Program-made: the position numbers and the translations under genes
In this document: positions 7,735-14,271 of the stretch, piece by piece
How the letters are laid out: every line of letters starts with the position of its first letter
How positions within the stretch are numbered: the first letter of the stretch is position 1
Source of the DNA: Clostridiales bacterium
GTDB lineage: Bacteria > Bacillota_A > Clostridia > Oscillospirales > Oscillospiraceae
Direction of reading: 5' to 3'
Assembly (NCBI GenBank): GCA_019417795.1
Contig: DXUR01000034.1
Span: 1-14,408, forward strand
DNA: 14,408 bases
The notes under the pieces: generated by a model
What the model saw: only the letters and a program-made list of their open reading frames with translations
Databases searched by the model: none
Told to the model about the DNA's origin: nothing

Positions 7735-7749
7735 AAATTCTGCCTCTTT

Positions 7750-9159
7750 TCATGTCAATGCCTTAAAGCCGTTTGGCGTCAGGACATTGAAAATCATTTT
7801 GTTTGTAATGGTTTCTTTCACTTCGCTGCCAATGTGATTGCCCTGCGCGCTGAACTTTTCCTCGCTCTCTGTGCGGATGACCTTGACGATGCGGCCTTTG
7901 ATGATGTGCGGCGTATCGCACGCTATGAGGCCGTTGATCATACCGGAGCCGCCGATCAGTCCGATCTGACTGATGGAGAGCGGGAGCAGCGGCCGCTTTA
8001 CGCCGCTGTCCAGTTCGCTGCGCGCCATCATCTGCGCAAAGCTGTTGCAGCGCCGAAGCTGCTGCTCCAATTCCTTCTGGTTGAACCGCTCACCCTTGAA
8101 GGTGTTGACCTCTATCGTGTGATCTGGCAGAGCGTAGCGTTCTTCCGGCATCTCTGCAAGAGAGCGAATGGACATGGGCGCGGACGCAAGCTCCTCCAGC
8201 CAGAGGGTATCCTGCAGTTCTGTCTCCCTGGGCTTTCGGATGCCCAACACCGCTACCTGCTTGAATTTCCGAAATTCTCTCTCGGTAAAGCGCCAGACGG
8301 TAAGATCATCAAAATTGTCCACAAGGATACGGCAGATATCCGGCGTTAAACGGTAATAGGGAATCACATAGATCAGTAGGCCGCCGTATGCCAACGCAGG
8401 CAGGCTTTCGATCAGAAATCGCTTTTCATGCCGGGAGCGTCCGCCGCTCTCATTGATGACCGAGAGATACGGCGGGTTAAGAAACAGCAGATGGAAGGCT
8501 TCCCGGCTGATGCTGCTATGAAAGAAGCTGCCGAAGCCCACGCGGTGAAGCCTTGTCTGTGCTTCCTCCGCGCGGCTCTCGTCCAGCTCCACGCCATAGG
8601 CATAGCAGTTATTGCCCTGTGCCAGTTGTCGAAGTGCCTTGCCGCAGCCGCAGCAGGGGTCCAACAAGTTCGTGGTCACACCCTCCGGAAATTTGATCCC
8701 CCGCAAAAGAAGATCGATATTATCCGGGTCTGTTGGGTAATAGCCCAGCTTAATGTTGTTCATCAGCCGACCTACCACCGCAGCATTGGTCTTTTGCCCT
8801 ACAGGAAGGGATGAGGCAAAACGGCTCAGAGCCTCGTAGACGCTCTTATAGCCAGTGCTCATCAGAGCAAATCCCGCAAGGCCCTGCCGAAGCTGTCCGG
8901 ACACTTTCGCAAGTGCGTATTCCTCCGTTTCCATGAGGAAAAGCTGCGTCTGCGCAAGTGCTTCCACCAAGGTTTCCCGCGTCTTACTCAGTTCTGCGTA
9001 AATGTCCCGTGCCGCGGCAAGGTCACTTTGGCGGCAGCGCTCAATCCGCGCCCGCTGCAAAACCATGCTTTGGGAGAGCCGGACGATCTTGCCTTGAAGC
9101 TGCGCAAGCTGATCCAGAGCATACGGCTTTTGCGCGGAAAGGTCAGGCAGCTCGCTCAT
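7750..9159 (-). CDS. N6-adenine-type DNA methyltransferase, DUF6094-like
   Basis: A class I SAM-dependent methyltransferase. Motif I is LLDPCCGCGKAL (Asp167 region) and motif IV is LLFLNPPYLS (NPPY at 228-231), the signature of amino-group DNA methylation, usually N6-adenine. The methylase core resembles the DUF6094 family found on Clostridial elements. It has an unusual ~100-residue helical, coiled-coil-like N-terminus and a long C-terminal region (~300-469). No restriction endonuclease neighbours it, so it may be an orphan methylase for protection or replication control. Start choice is less sure: ATG 9159 (469 aa) overlaps the previous gene by 17 nt with AAGGA 11-12 nt upstream; ATG 9171 or 9186 are alternatives. 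Confidence 0.85.
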   Translation of the reverse strand: MSELPDLSAQKPYALDQLAQLQGKIVRLSQSMVLQRARIERCRQSDLAAARDIYAELSKTRETLVEALAQTQLFLMETEEYALAKVSGQLRQGLAGFALMSTGYKSVYEALSRFASSLPVGQKTNAAVVGRLMNNIKLGYYPTDPDNIDLLLRGIKFPEGVTTNLLDPCCGCGKALRQLAQGNNCYAYGVELDESRAEEAQTRLHRVGFGSFFHSSISREAFHLLFLNPPYLSVINESGGRSRHEKRFLIESLPALAYGGLLIYVIPYYRLTPDICRILVDNFDDLTVWRFTEREFRKFKQVAVLGIRKPRETELQDTLWLEELASAPMSIRSLAEMPEERYALPDHTIEVNTFKGERFNQKELEQQLRRCNSFAQMMARSELDSGVKRPLLPLSISQIGLIGGSGMINGLIACDTPHIIKGRIVKVIRTESEEKFSAQGNHIGSEVKETITNKMIFNVLTPNGFKALT

Positions 9160-9595
9160 AACGACACCCATCCTTCCGCAAGGCACTCAGCGTCTCCAAA
9201 AGCTGCGGATATGACCAGGTTTTCAGGTCGCTGCTGGTGAGAAAGTGATTGTATCCGCCTTTGAAGTCCCTGCTGCTTCGGATCGTCCGATAGCAAAGCA
9301 CCTTCCCATCCGCGCATAAGCGCTGCTCGATCCACACCGCAATGCCTCTGTCCTCCCACATTCCATAAAGGGAGCATGTTCCCGACACCGCGATGCCGCC
9401 GCTGTTTGCACTGACTGTAACCTCGTGCAGTCCAAGATCCTTGGCAAGTGCGCGGAGGAATACCTTCCCCACATTCAAAAAAGCTTTCTTACTTCCGTTG
9501 GGTCCGCTTTCCCTCTCGCCAAAGATGCAACCTAAATCAGCGGTCAGCAGTAGCGCAAGCTGCCGCATGTGACCTTCCTGTGATTTGATAGACAT
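9143..9595 (-). CDS. Uncharacterised 150-aa protein
   Basis: ATG 9595 follows an excellent AAAGGAGGA site at 7-nt spacing; the longer in-frame ATG 9688 would run through the hairpin at 9628-9654 and the end of the previous gene, so it is rejected. The protein is predicted mixed alpha/beta and cytoplasmic. Notable segments are GCIFGERESGPNGSKKAFL (22-40), a VTVSANSGGIAVSGTCSLYG beta hairpin (59-78) and FKGGYNHFLTSSDL (111-124). I recognise no family or catalytic motif. It overlaps the methyltransferase start by 17 nt and could be its partner. It ends YERAA. Confidence 0.75.
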   Translation of the reverse strand: MSIKSQEGHMRQLALLLTADLGCIFGERESGPNGSKKAFLNVGKVFLRALAKDLGLHEVTVSANSGGIAVSGTCSLYGMWEDRGIAVWIEQRLCADGKVLCYRTIRSSRDFKGGYNHFLTSSDLKTWSYPQLLETLSALRKDGCRYERAA

Positions 9596-9620
9596 GTTGT
9601 ATCCTCCTTTATATCCGGAT

Positions 9621-9654
9621 AAAAGAGGGCAAGGAACACGATCTGTTCCTTGCC
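9621..9654 (-). terminator. Intra-operon hairpin, possible weak terminator or processing site
   Basis: A perfect 11-bp stem (GGCAAGGAACA at 9628-9638 with TGTTCCTTGCC at 9644-9654, 5-nt loop) lies between the 67-aa and 150-aa genes. On the minus strand it is followed by CTCTTTTATC, an imperfect T-tract. It could attenuate the promoter-distal genes or protect the 3' end of the upstream mRNA; the fresh strong ribosome site immediately downstream fits segmented expression. Confidence 0.6.
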
Positions 9655-9669
9655 TTCCGTTCGGGCGGC

Positions 9670-9873
9670 TCACGCCGCTCCCTTCCATTCTTTTTCGTGT
9701 CCCACCGCCCGCAGCTCCATCTGCATATGGGCAAGGGGAATCCGCCGCTCATAATATGCCAGCAGGCGCAGTCCGCCGCCTTGCGTCGGAACACCGCGAT
9801 AGATCTTTTCATAGAGCACGGTGCGGCCGTGTTCCTCTACGCGGGTTCTGCTTTCCACTTTTACTTCACACAT
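9670..9873 (-). CDS. Uncharacterised 67-aa protein
   Basis: A small basic ORF in the otherwise unfilled space between the bactofilin-like gene (stop 7 nt before it) and the hairpin. It has no good ribosome site (AACTGCCT precedes ATG), so expression would depend on coupling to the upstream gene. The N-terminal half alternates as beta strand (CEVKVESRTRVEE, TVLYEKIYRG), followed by LRLLAYYERR. It ends EWKGAA. Because the window has E1, E2 and JAB genes but no evident modifier, a ~70-aa beta-rich protein is the best size match for a ubiquitin-like partner, but I see no real beta-grasp signature and treat this as speculation. It shares the Ala-Ala ending, which favours it being a real gene. Confidence 0.6.
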   Translation of the reverse strand: MCEVKVESRTRVEEHGRTVLYEKIYRGVPTQGGGLRLLAYYERRIPLAHMQMELRAVGHEKEWKGAA

Positions 9874-9879
9874 AGGCAG

Positions 9880-10605
9880 TTAAGCTGCGGGGCGAAGGAT
9901 GCGCTCGTTTTCAAAATCGAAAACAGGCGCGTTTTCCTCCGGTGTCCCGGGAATCAGCTTGAGGGTATAACCCTGCTCGCGTGAGAGCTTAAAGAGCCCA
10001 ACGATACGGTTGAGTTCCTCATCCACTACATCTTCCTGCTTTTCTTCGACTTCCGGCACACTCTGGTCAGATGCAGAGAACTCCGCGCTCCCTTCATTCT
10101 GCACAGTTTCCATGTGGTCTTCCTGCGCGGGCACAAATTCAGCATCCAGAACTTCAGCTTTCTGCCCGGGCGCTGTCAGCGCCGTCCAGAACGAGCGCAG
10201 CATGGAGGCAAAGAGTGTACCGAAGAGGGTGCGCTTTTTCGGCGTGAGATTCACGACCTCCTGCGCCACGACCTCATCCACCTCGCTGATCGCTGCCGTC
10301 AGCTTTCCCGTTTCCACATAGGCTGCGGAGAGGAAGCAGGATACGGCGGCACTCTCGGAGGCAAACACCTCCGGCGCCTGCACACGCTTGGCAATCAGGC
10401 GCTTGCAGATCACGGTGCCGCTTTCCACATCGTCTATGCAGACAGTATCCGCGTTGATGCTGCCGGCGTCGATCACGCCGCTTCCGGTGATGCTCTGCGC
10501 CTTGACGCCATAGGTCACATGAAGGCGGCCATGCACCACCAGATGCTCCGTTGCCAGAGACTCATAATGGACGGTTTCTCCCTTGGGAATGTAAACAGTT
10601 TTCAT
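9880..10605 (-). CDS. Bactofilin-like polymer-forming protein
   Basis: 241 aa. The first ~110 residues are short repeated beta strands with Val/Ile/Gly/Ala and little helix (HLVVHGRLHVTYGVKAQSI, GVIDAGSINADTVCIDDV, GTVICKRLIAKRVQAPEV), the pattern of a right-handed beta-helix as in bactofilins and polymer-forming cytoskeletal proteins. An amphipathic helix (~124-146, TLFGTLFASMLRSFWTAL) could touch membrane, followed by an acidic linker and a C-terminal helix with a NRIVGLFKLSREQGYTLKL segment. Such proteins form filaments; here it may position replication or conjugation machinery. The family call is from pattern, not a firm match. ATG 10605 has AAGGAGAA at good spacing. It ends RPAA. Confidence 0.65.
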   Translation of the reverse strand: MKTVYIPKGETVHYESLATEHLVVHGRLHVTYGVKAQSITGSGVIDAGSINADTVCIDDVESGTVICKRLIAKRVQAPEVFASESAAVSCFLSAAYVETGKLTAAISEVDEVVAQEVVNLTPKKRTLFGTLFASMLRSFWTALTAPGQKAEVLDAEFVPAQEDHMETVQNEGSAEFSASDQSVPEVEEKQEDVVDEELNRIVGLFKLSREQGYTLKLIPGTPEENAPVFDFENERILRPAA

Positions 10606-10629
10606 TTTGTATTCTCCTTTTTCTTTTTT

Positions 10630-10651
10630 AGATGGCTATACCATCTTTTTT
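10630..10651 (+). terminator. Short hairpin with T-run on the plus strand
   Basis: AGATGG (10630-10635), loop CTATA, CCATCT (10641-10646), then a T-run, in the 50-nt gap between the clamp gene and the bactofilin-like gene. As a terminator it would act on plus-strand (antisense) transcripts; on the minus strand it would be a 6-bp hairpin flanked by A-runs. The stem is short and the call is tentative. Confidence 0.35.
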
Positions 10652-10655
10652 CTTT

Positions 10656-11753
10656 TCAGGCTGCCATTTCCTCTTTCAGCCGGACCGGTACCACGAGGGC
10701 AAAATCACTGCGCCCCGCAGCATCGATCACGATGGGAGCATAGGGACTGCTGAGATGGATGCAAACCTCCGCTTCCCCCTTAAACTGCTTCAGGGCATCC
10801 AGCATATGATAGAGATCAAAACCGAGAACCATGTCTCCGCGGCCCCTCACCTCAATGCCGGTTTCAAATGCTCCGCCGGACGCCGTAATGGAAAGCTGTT
10901 CGCCTGCAAAGCGCACATAAGGCTTTGCCGTGAGCACAGAGCACTCCTTCAGGTAATTCAGTTCCCGCACAAAGTCAGCCGTTTTGACAGTCATGCTCTC
11001 ACGATACCCTTTAGGGATCACCGCATCCACGTTATAGGTATCCACGCCCTGTAAGCGGGCAAGCATACGCAAATTGCCGCTTGCAAACAGCACATGGCTG
11101 CTTCCGATCCGCACGGTCATATCTTCCTTGCCGAAAGCGCTCAGGTGCGCAAGCACATCGGCGCGCACCAAAAAAGGCTTTGGGAAAGAAACACCTTCCA
11201 GCGTATCGCAGGCAAGGCGGGTTCCATCCAGTGCGTAGACGCGATTCCCGCAAAACTGCACGCAGATCGCGGCGGGTCTTGCACTCACGCTGGGCTTTTC
11301 CGCAGCATAGCGCACACGCTCCACACAGGCGGAAAGCCTCGCGCTGCTTACTGAAAATGCATCGCCCTCCGAAGCCTGCGGCATATTCGGATAATCCGCT
11401 CCGTCGTAGACCTCAAATTCCGCACCGCGGCGTTCACAGCGGAGCAGGACCCTTCCGACTTTTTTGCTGCCGCTCCGCGTTTCGGAAAATTCCATCGTCA
11501 GCTCACCGGCAAAGTGGGAACAGGCGCGCAGGATGTCCTTGGTTTTTCGGAAAACAAAGAACATATCATCGCCCGAAGCCGGAAGCTCTGCTGTAAGCCA
11601 TGTTTCGAGATCTGTTGCCGTCAATGTGCAGCGCCCATTCTGAATCCGGAGACAGACCTCCTCCAGAATGGGTATTGCGCACTTTTTGAGGATTTTACTG
11701 ACTTTGCTCATTGCATGGGAAAACTCTTTTGCGTCAACTACTGCACGACTCAT
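10656..11753 (-). CDS. dnaN: DNA polymerase III beta subunit (sliding clamp)
   Basis: 365 aa, the usual clamp length, so three domains of ~120 residues each. The N-terminus (HAMSKVSKILKKCAIPILEE then ATDLETWL) and GSKKVGRVLLRCERRGAEFEVY are typical of DnaN, as is FVRELNYLKECSVLTAKPYV, with a C-terminal strand IVIDAAGRSDFALVVPV. The sequence is diverged from chromosomal clamps, fitting an element-borne copy that recruits polymerase or repair proteins to the element. ATG 11753 overlaps the ThiF stop as ATGA, with AAGGAGG upstream, so it is coupled to the E1-like gene. It ends in EEMAA rather than the usual hydrophobic clamp C-terminus (often MR-L/LP-like), which could affect partner binding. 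Confidence 0.9.
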   Translation of the reverse strand: MSRAVVDAKEFSHAMSKVSKILKKCAIPILEEVCLRIQNGRCTLTATDLETWLTAELPASGDDMFFVFRKTKDILRACSHFAGELTMEFSETRSGSKKVGRVLLRCERRGAEFEVYDGADYPNMPQASEGDAFSVSSARLSACVERVRYAAEKPSVSARPAAICVQFCGNRVYALDGTRLACDTLEGVSFPKPFLVRADVLAHLSAFGKEDMTVRIGSSHVLFASGNLRMLARLQGVDTYNVDAVIPKGYRESMTVKTADFVRELNYLKECSVLTAKPYVRFAGEQLSITASGGAFETGIEVRGRGDMVLGFDLYHMLDALKQFKGEAEVCIHLSSPYAPIVIDAAGRSDFALVVPVRLKEEMAA

Positions 11754-12514
11754 GCCGCACGCCTCCTTGTCTTCTTTTCCAGCACTGTCTGCATCCGGAT
11801 CGTTCGGGTGGAAAAATCCGTCTGCATGGCATTGTTTTCTCCATGTGTCAGAATGTTATAGACCATGATGAGCACAGCGGTTGCCGCAGTCACATTGGCC
11901 ACAATACTCTGCGGATCTTCCTGTGCGGCTTCCGCACAGCTGATCTCCGAAGGGAACAGGTCGGTGTCCTTCAGCATTTCAGGATGAACGCCGCCGATGG
12001 ATTTGCGGATCGTTCTTCCGTTCCTTCGCACGCCGCACACGACCTGCCCGGTGTACTTTCCGTTGCCGCTGTCGATGTAGATGAGTTCCTCGCTCTGATG
12101 AAAAGCCTGATGGCAGAGCTGCCGCGTCTTATTGTTATCCACGCAGCCCAGCAGCAGTACCATTTCCTTCGTCCGCTTGGTAGAATAGGGATTCAGCTCC
12201 CATTCCTTCGGCTCGATCAGTTCCATCAGATCCGGCAGCTTTTCAATGAAGTTTGGAACATACTCTGTCTCCATTCCAAGCACAGTGGAATACCGCTCTG
12301 CCAGCACGCGGGCTTTATTTTCACCCAAGTCTGCGGGGACAAAGTTCTGCCGGTCCAGGTTCTTTGGCTCGACAATATCCCCATCGCAGACAACAAAGCG
12401 GGCAGGACGATCCAGCATATGAAGCAGGCGAAACACATACGGGGCAACATAGCCTCCTGTGCCGCCGGCTCCCAGCATGACCACCTTGACCGGGCGATCC
12501 GTTGGAAACTTCAT
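11750..12514 (-). CDS. ThiF/E1-like adenylating enzyme, PRTRC-type
   Basis: 254 aa. The ATP-binding loop is GAGGTGG (15-21). It is followed by CDGDIVEPKNLDRQNF (Asp46, Asn52, Arg55, Asn57), Lys67 and GCVDN (124-127), the standard E1/MoeB/ThiF adenylation motifs. A candidate thiolation cysteine is Cys193 in SCAEAAQEDPQSIVAN, in the crossover-loop position. E1 enzymes activate the C-terminus of a modifier by adenylation and pass it to a cysteine. No CxxC zinc pairs typical of MoeB are seen. The layout matches ThiF of PRTRC cassettes. It overlaps the JAB stop (ATGA) and the clamp start (ATGA). Ribosome site GGAGG is ~9 nt upstream. It ends TRRRAA. Confidence 0.92.
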   Translation of the reverse strand: MKFPTDRPVKVVMLGAGGTGGYVAPYVFRLLHMLDRPARFVVCDGDIVEPKNLDRQNFVPADLGENKARVLAERYSTVLGMETEYVPNFIEKLPDLMELIEPKEWELNPYSTKRTKEMVLLLGCVDNNKTRQLCHQAFHQSEELIYIDSGNGKYTGQVVCGVRRNGRTIRKSIGGVHPEMLKDTDLFPSEISCAEAAQEDPQSIVANVTAATAVLIMVYNILTHGENNAMQTDFSTRTIRMQTVLEKKTRRRAA

Positions 12515-13836
12515 AGGAACGCCTCCTCCAGAAGGTCCCGGAAGCTGCGCTTATCCGGCTTTTTGAATTGCTCGGACTTTCTGCTGCGGATACTTACCTG
12601 CGTCAGCCATTCCTTGGGAAACGGCTGCTCCAATCCTTCCATCACAATATTGGGGTCGATGGATACAAAGGAGTCGCCGCAGAAAATACGTGCTTTGACG
12701 TCCGGATAGAATTTATCGAGTTTTCCCAAAACGAGGTAGAGTCCTGTGGAGCGCTCATCCTGATCATCTTTACCGGAGAAAAAGGCATCCATGCTGTTAT
12801 GAGAGTGGATATCCGCGTAGCAAAGATACCGCTCTTCATCGTCATAGGGGCAGTCATGGAGATCGGCCTCGACTTCCTCCTTGCATACGCTCTGCTTGGG
12901 GACATAGGCAAAAAAGCGTTTTTCCGCCTTGTCCCAGTAAATCTGGGCAAATGCTTCATTTTCCCCATGATCCGTCATAAGGGCACGGAAAAAGGCGATG
13001 ATCTGTCCCATCAGCTCGGCGGGGATCTTCGGCAGAGCCGGGGAAAACCCGGCTCTGACCTCAGAGAAATCCACCACATTCTTTTTGGGGGCGATAAACT
13101 CGCCCTGCTCCATCTTACGAAGTTCATAGATCCTGCCGTCGTTGGAGGGGATCAGGCAGATGACCTTATCCGAGGTGCGAGCCTCTTCCAGGGTGCCGAA
13201 CTTCCCCTTATAAGCGGCATTTCCCTTGGTTTTCATTTCCACCTTGGGCTTTACATAGCAGCAAGGGTCTTTGTCTTTCGTTTTCTTGAGGGCGTCGAGG
13301 AATTCACGGGAGCGTTCAATCATCTCCTTCATGGAAATGATCGTGGTCCCCTTGGGGTCTTTGACCTCTTTACGAATACCGCAGTATTCCACGCTCCAGG
13401 ATACCCTTTTGCCTTCCTCCAGATCGGTAAAATCATCGGACTTACGGATGCGCAGTTCCTCAAAGGTCATGGAAGGATCGTCGATCTCCTCTTTCACGCC
13501 CTTGTGGTAAAATACTGGCGGCTTTTCCAACAGGCCCTTTTTGGTATTCTCCGCTGTTTTCTGCTCAAACGCTGCGGCAATGGGATTCTCCGCAGGAGCT
13601 TCGACCGGTGCCTTGGCGATGGGTGCGGTTGTTGGCTGCGATGTTGCAGCAACTGCCGGTGTGATTTCCGGCATCACAGGTGCCGGAGACGGCGGAATGC
13701 TCTGTGCTGCCGCCGGAGGCGCAAACGGGTCTCCCTGCGGCGCAGCGCCGCTGTTTCCGAATATCGCGCTGATGTCCAATCCTTCTTCTTCGGGGATCTC
13801 CTGAAAGGGCCACGCGCTGTTTCCGGGTTCACTCAT
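12511..13836 (-). CDS. JAB/JAMM metalloprotease with N-terminal extension, PRTRC protein A-like
   Basis: 441 aa. The C-terminal region holds a complete JAMM zinc site: Glu294, His344-Ser-His346, seven residues, Ser354, two residues, Asp357 (segment DIHSHNSMDAFFSGKDDQDE). JAB peptidases cleave isopeptide or peptide bonds and would remove or process a ubiquitin-like tag. Preceding it are a Pro/Ala-rich linker (~36-85) and a beta-rich region (~110-260) with ISMKEMIERSREFLDALKK as an amphipathic helix. This middle part is not assigned. ATG 13836 (AAAGGAGC at good spacing) is chosen over in-frame ATG 14010, which also has AAAGGAGG and would add 58 residues across a terminator hairpin; a longer 499-aa form cannot be excluded. 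It overlaps ThiF by 4 nt. It ends EEAFL, not AA. Confidence 0.9.
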   Translation of the reverse strand: MSEPGNSAWPFQEIPEEEGLDISAIFGNSGAAPQGDPFAPPAAAQSIPPSPAPVMPEITPAVAATSQPTTAPIAKAPVEAPAENPIAAAFEQKTAENTKKGLLEKPPVFYHKGVKEEIDDPSMTFEELRIRKSDDFTDLEEGKRVSWSVEYCGIRKEVKDPKGTTIISMKEMIERSREFLDALKKTKDKDPCCYVKPKVEMKTKGNAAYKGKFGTLEEARTSDKVICLIPSNDGRIYELRKMEQGEFIAPKKNVVDFSEVRAGFSPALPKIPAELMGQIIAFFRALMTDHGENEAFAQIYWDKAEKRFFAYVPKQSVCKEEVEADLHDCPYDDEERYLCYADIHSHNSMDAFFSGKDDQDERSTGLYLVLGKLDKFYPDVKARIFCGDSFVSIDPNIVMEGLEQPFPKEWLTQVSIRSRKSEQFKKPDKRSFRDLLEEAFL

Positions 13837-14010
13837 AGTAAATTGCTCCTTTCGATTTTGGGACAAAAAAAGACCGCAATCACTCCTATGAGCAATTACG
13901 GTTTCGTTCTCGTCCTTATTACATTTCAAGTCGTTTGGGTTCGACGGTACTCGCAAGGAGCATGCCACATCTCTAAGCGGTAAAACCTCCATGAGCTGTG
14001 CAAAGGGCAT
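13837..14010 (-). promoter_or_regulatory. Operon leader with possible leader peptide and attenuator
   Basis: The ~240-nt 5' region between the promoter and the JAB start contains ATG 14010 with AAAGGAGG ahead and an open frame that runs 58 codons in phase into the JAB gene. The hairpin at 13865-13902 lies within it. A ribosome-modulated attenuator is one reading. No match to a known riboswitch was recognised. Confidence 0.45.
13865..13902 (-). terminator. Rho-independent terminator in operon leader
   Basis: On the minus strand, CCGTAATTGCTC pairs with GAGTGATTGCGG over a 4-nt loop (ATAG), 12 pairs including three G-U, and is followed by TCTTTTTTTG. It lies about 30 nt before the JAB start and downstream of the promoter at 14082-14110, so transcription must read through it to express the operon. 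Confidence 0.8.
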
Positions 14011-14037
14011 ACTACCTCCTTTCCACTCTTTCTTTCC

Positions 14038-14067
14038 TAACTTACTCCGCCCTAACTTACTTCGCCC
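14038..14067. repeat. 15-bp tandem direct repeat (two copies)
   Basis: TAACTTACTCCGCCC (14038-14052) and TAACTTACTTCGCCC (14053-14067) are adjacent and differ at one base. They lie just downstream of the -10 box (14082-14087), between promoter and leader ribosome site, where an operator for a repressor or a small iteron pair would fit. Confidence 0.7.
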
Positions 14068-14081
14068 TGAAATACAGCTTC

Positions 14082-14110
14082 ATTGTAGCATTACGGGGAA
14101 AGACTGTATA
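14082..14110 (-). promoter_or_regulatory. Sigma-A-like promoter of the operon
   Basis: On the minus strand, TATACA (-35, 14105-14110) is separated by 17 bp from TACAAT (-10, 14082-14087). It lies ~72 nt upstream of the leader ATG at 14010 and ~245 nt upstream of the JAB start, with no other gene in between. It is the only clear promoter found for the 16-gene operon. Confidence 0.65.
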
Positions 14111-14156
14111 GTTGGAGTTTTTCCATAGTAAAGAGAACGCTCTGGATAGTATATTT

Positions 14157-14271
14157 TCACCAAGCCCCTTTGCTCAGAATAGCCTTGATTGCAGCTTCGT
14201 TCCATTCCGTGTTCGTAACGTCGGCAGACTCCACCAGCGCTTTGACGGCCTGAACGGGATCCGCCTTATGG
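14157..14271 (-). pseudogene. Unidentified C-terminal coding fragment
   Basis: Reading in a frame different from the adjacent sortase fragment, this encodes about 37 residues starting near KADPVQAVKALVESADV and ending ILSKGAW at TGA 14157-14159. Composition looks protein-like, but there is no start codon or ribosome site; upstream in the same frame a TGA comes soon. It appears to be the 3' end of a gene joined to the sortase remnant at ~14270 by a deletion or insertion. I do not recognise the family. Confidence 0.45.

Noticed and set aside
9596..9688. 31-residue extension of the 150-aa protein
   Set aside because: Would translate through the perfect hairpin at 9628-9654 and lacks a ribosome site, while AAAGGAGGA precedes ATG 9595.
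11711..12709. Plus-strand frame of 332 codons opposite ThiF
   Set aside because: Opposite strand of an E1-like gene with intact motifs; His/Arg/Cys-rich shadow.
5349..13836. A canonical PRTRC cassette
   Set aside because: ThiF, JAB and E2-like parts fit, but ParB, the Ub-like C protein and the D, E and F proteins are not seen in this window, so only a PRTRC-like relationship is claimed.
12568..13983. Long plus-strand open frame (471 codons) opposite the JAB gene
   Set aside because: Antisense to a gene with a complete JAMM motif and ribosome site; translation is Cys/Arg-rich and has no ribosome site or domain, so it is a shadow.
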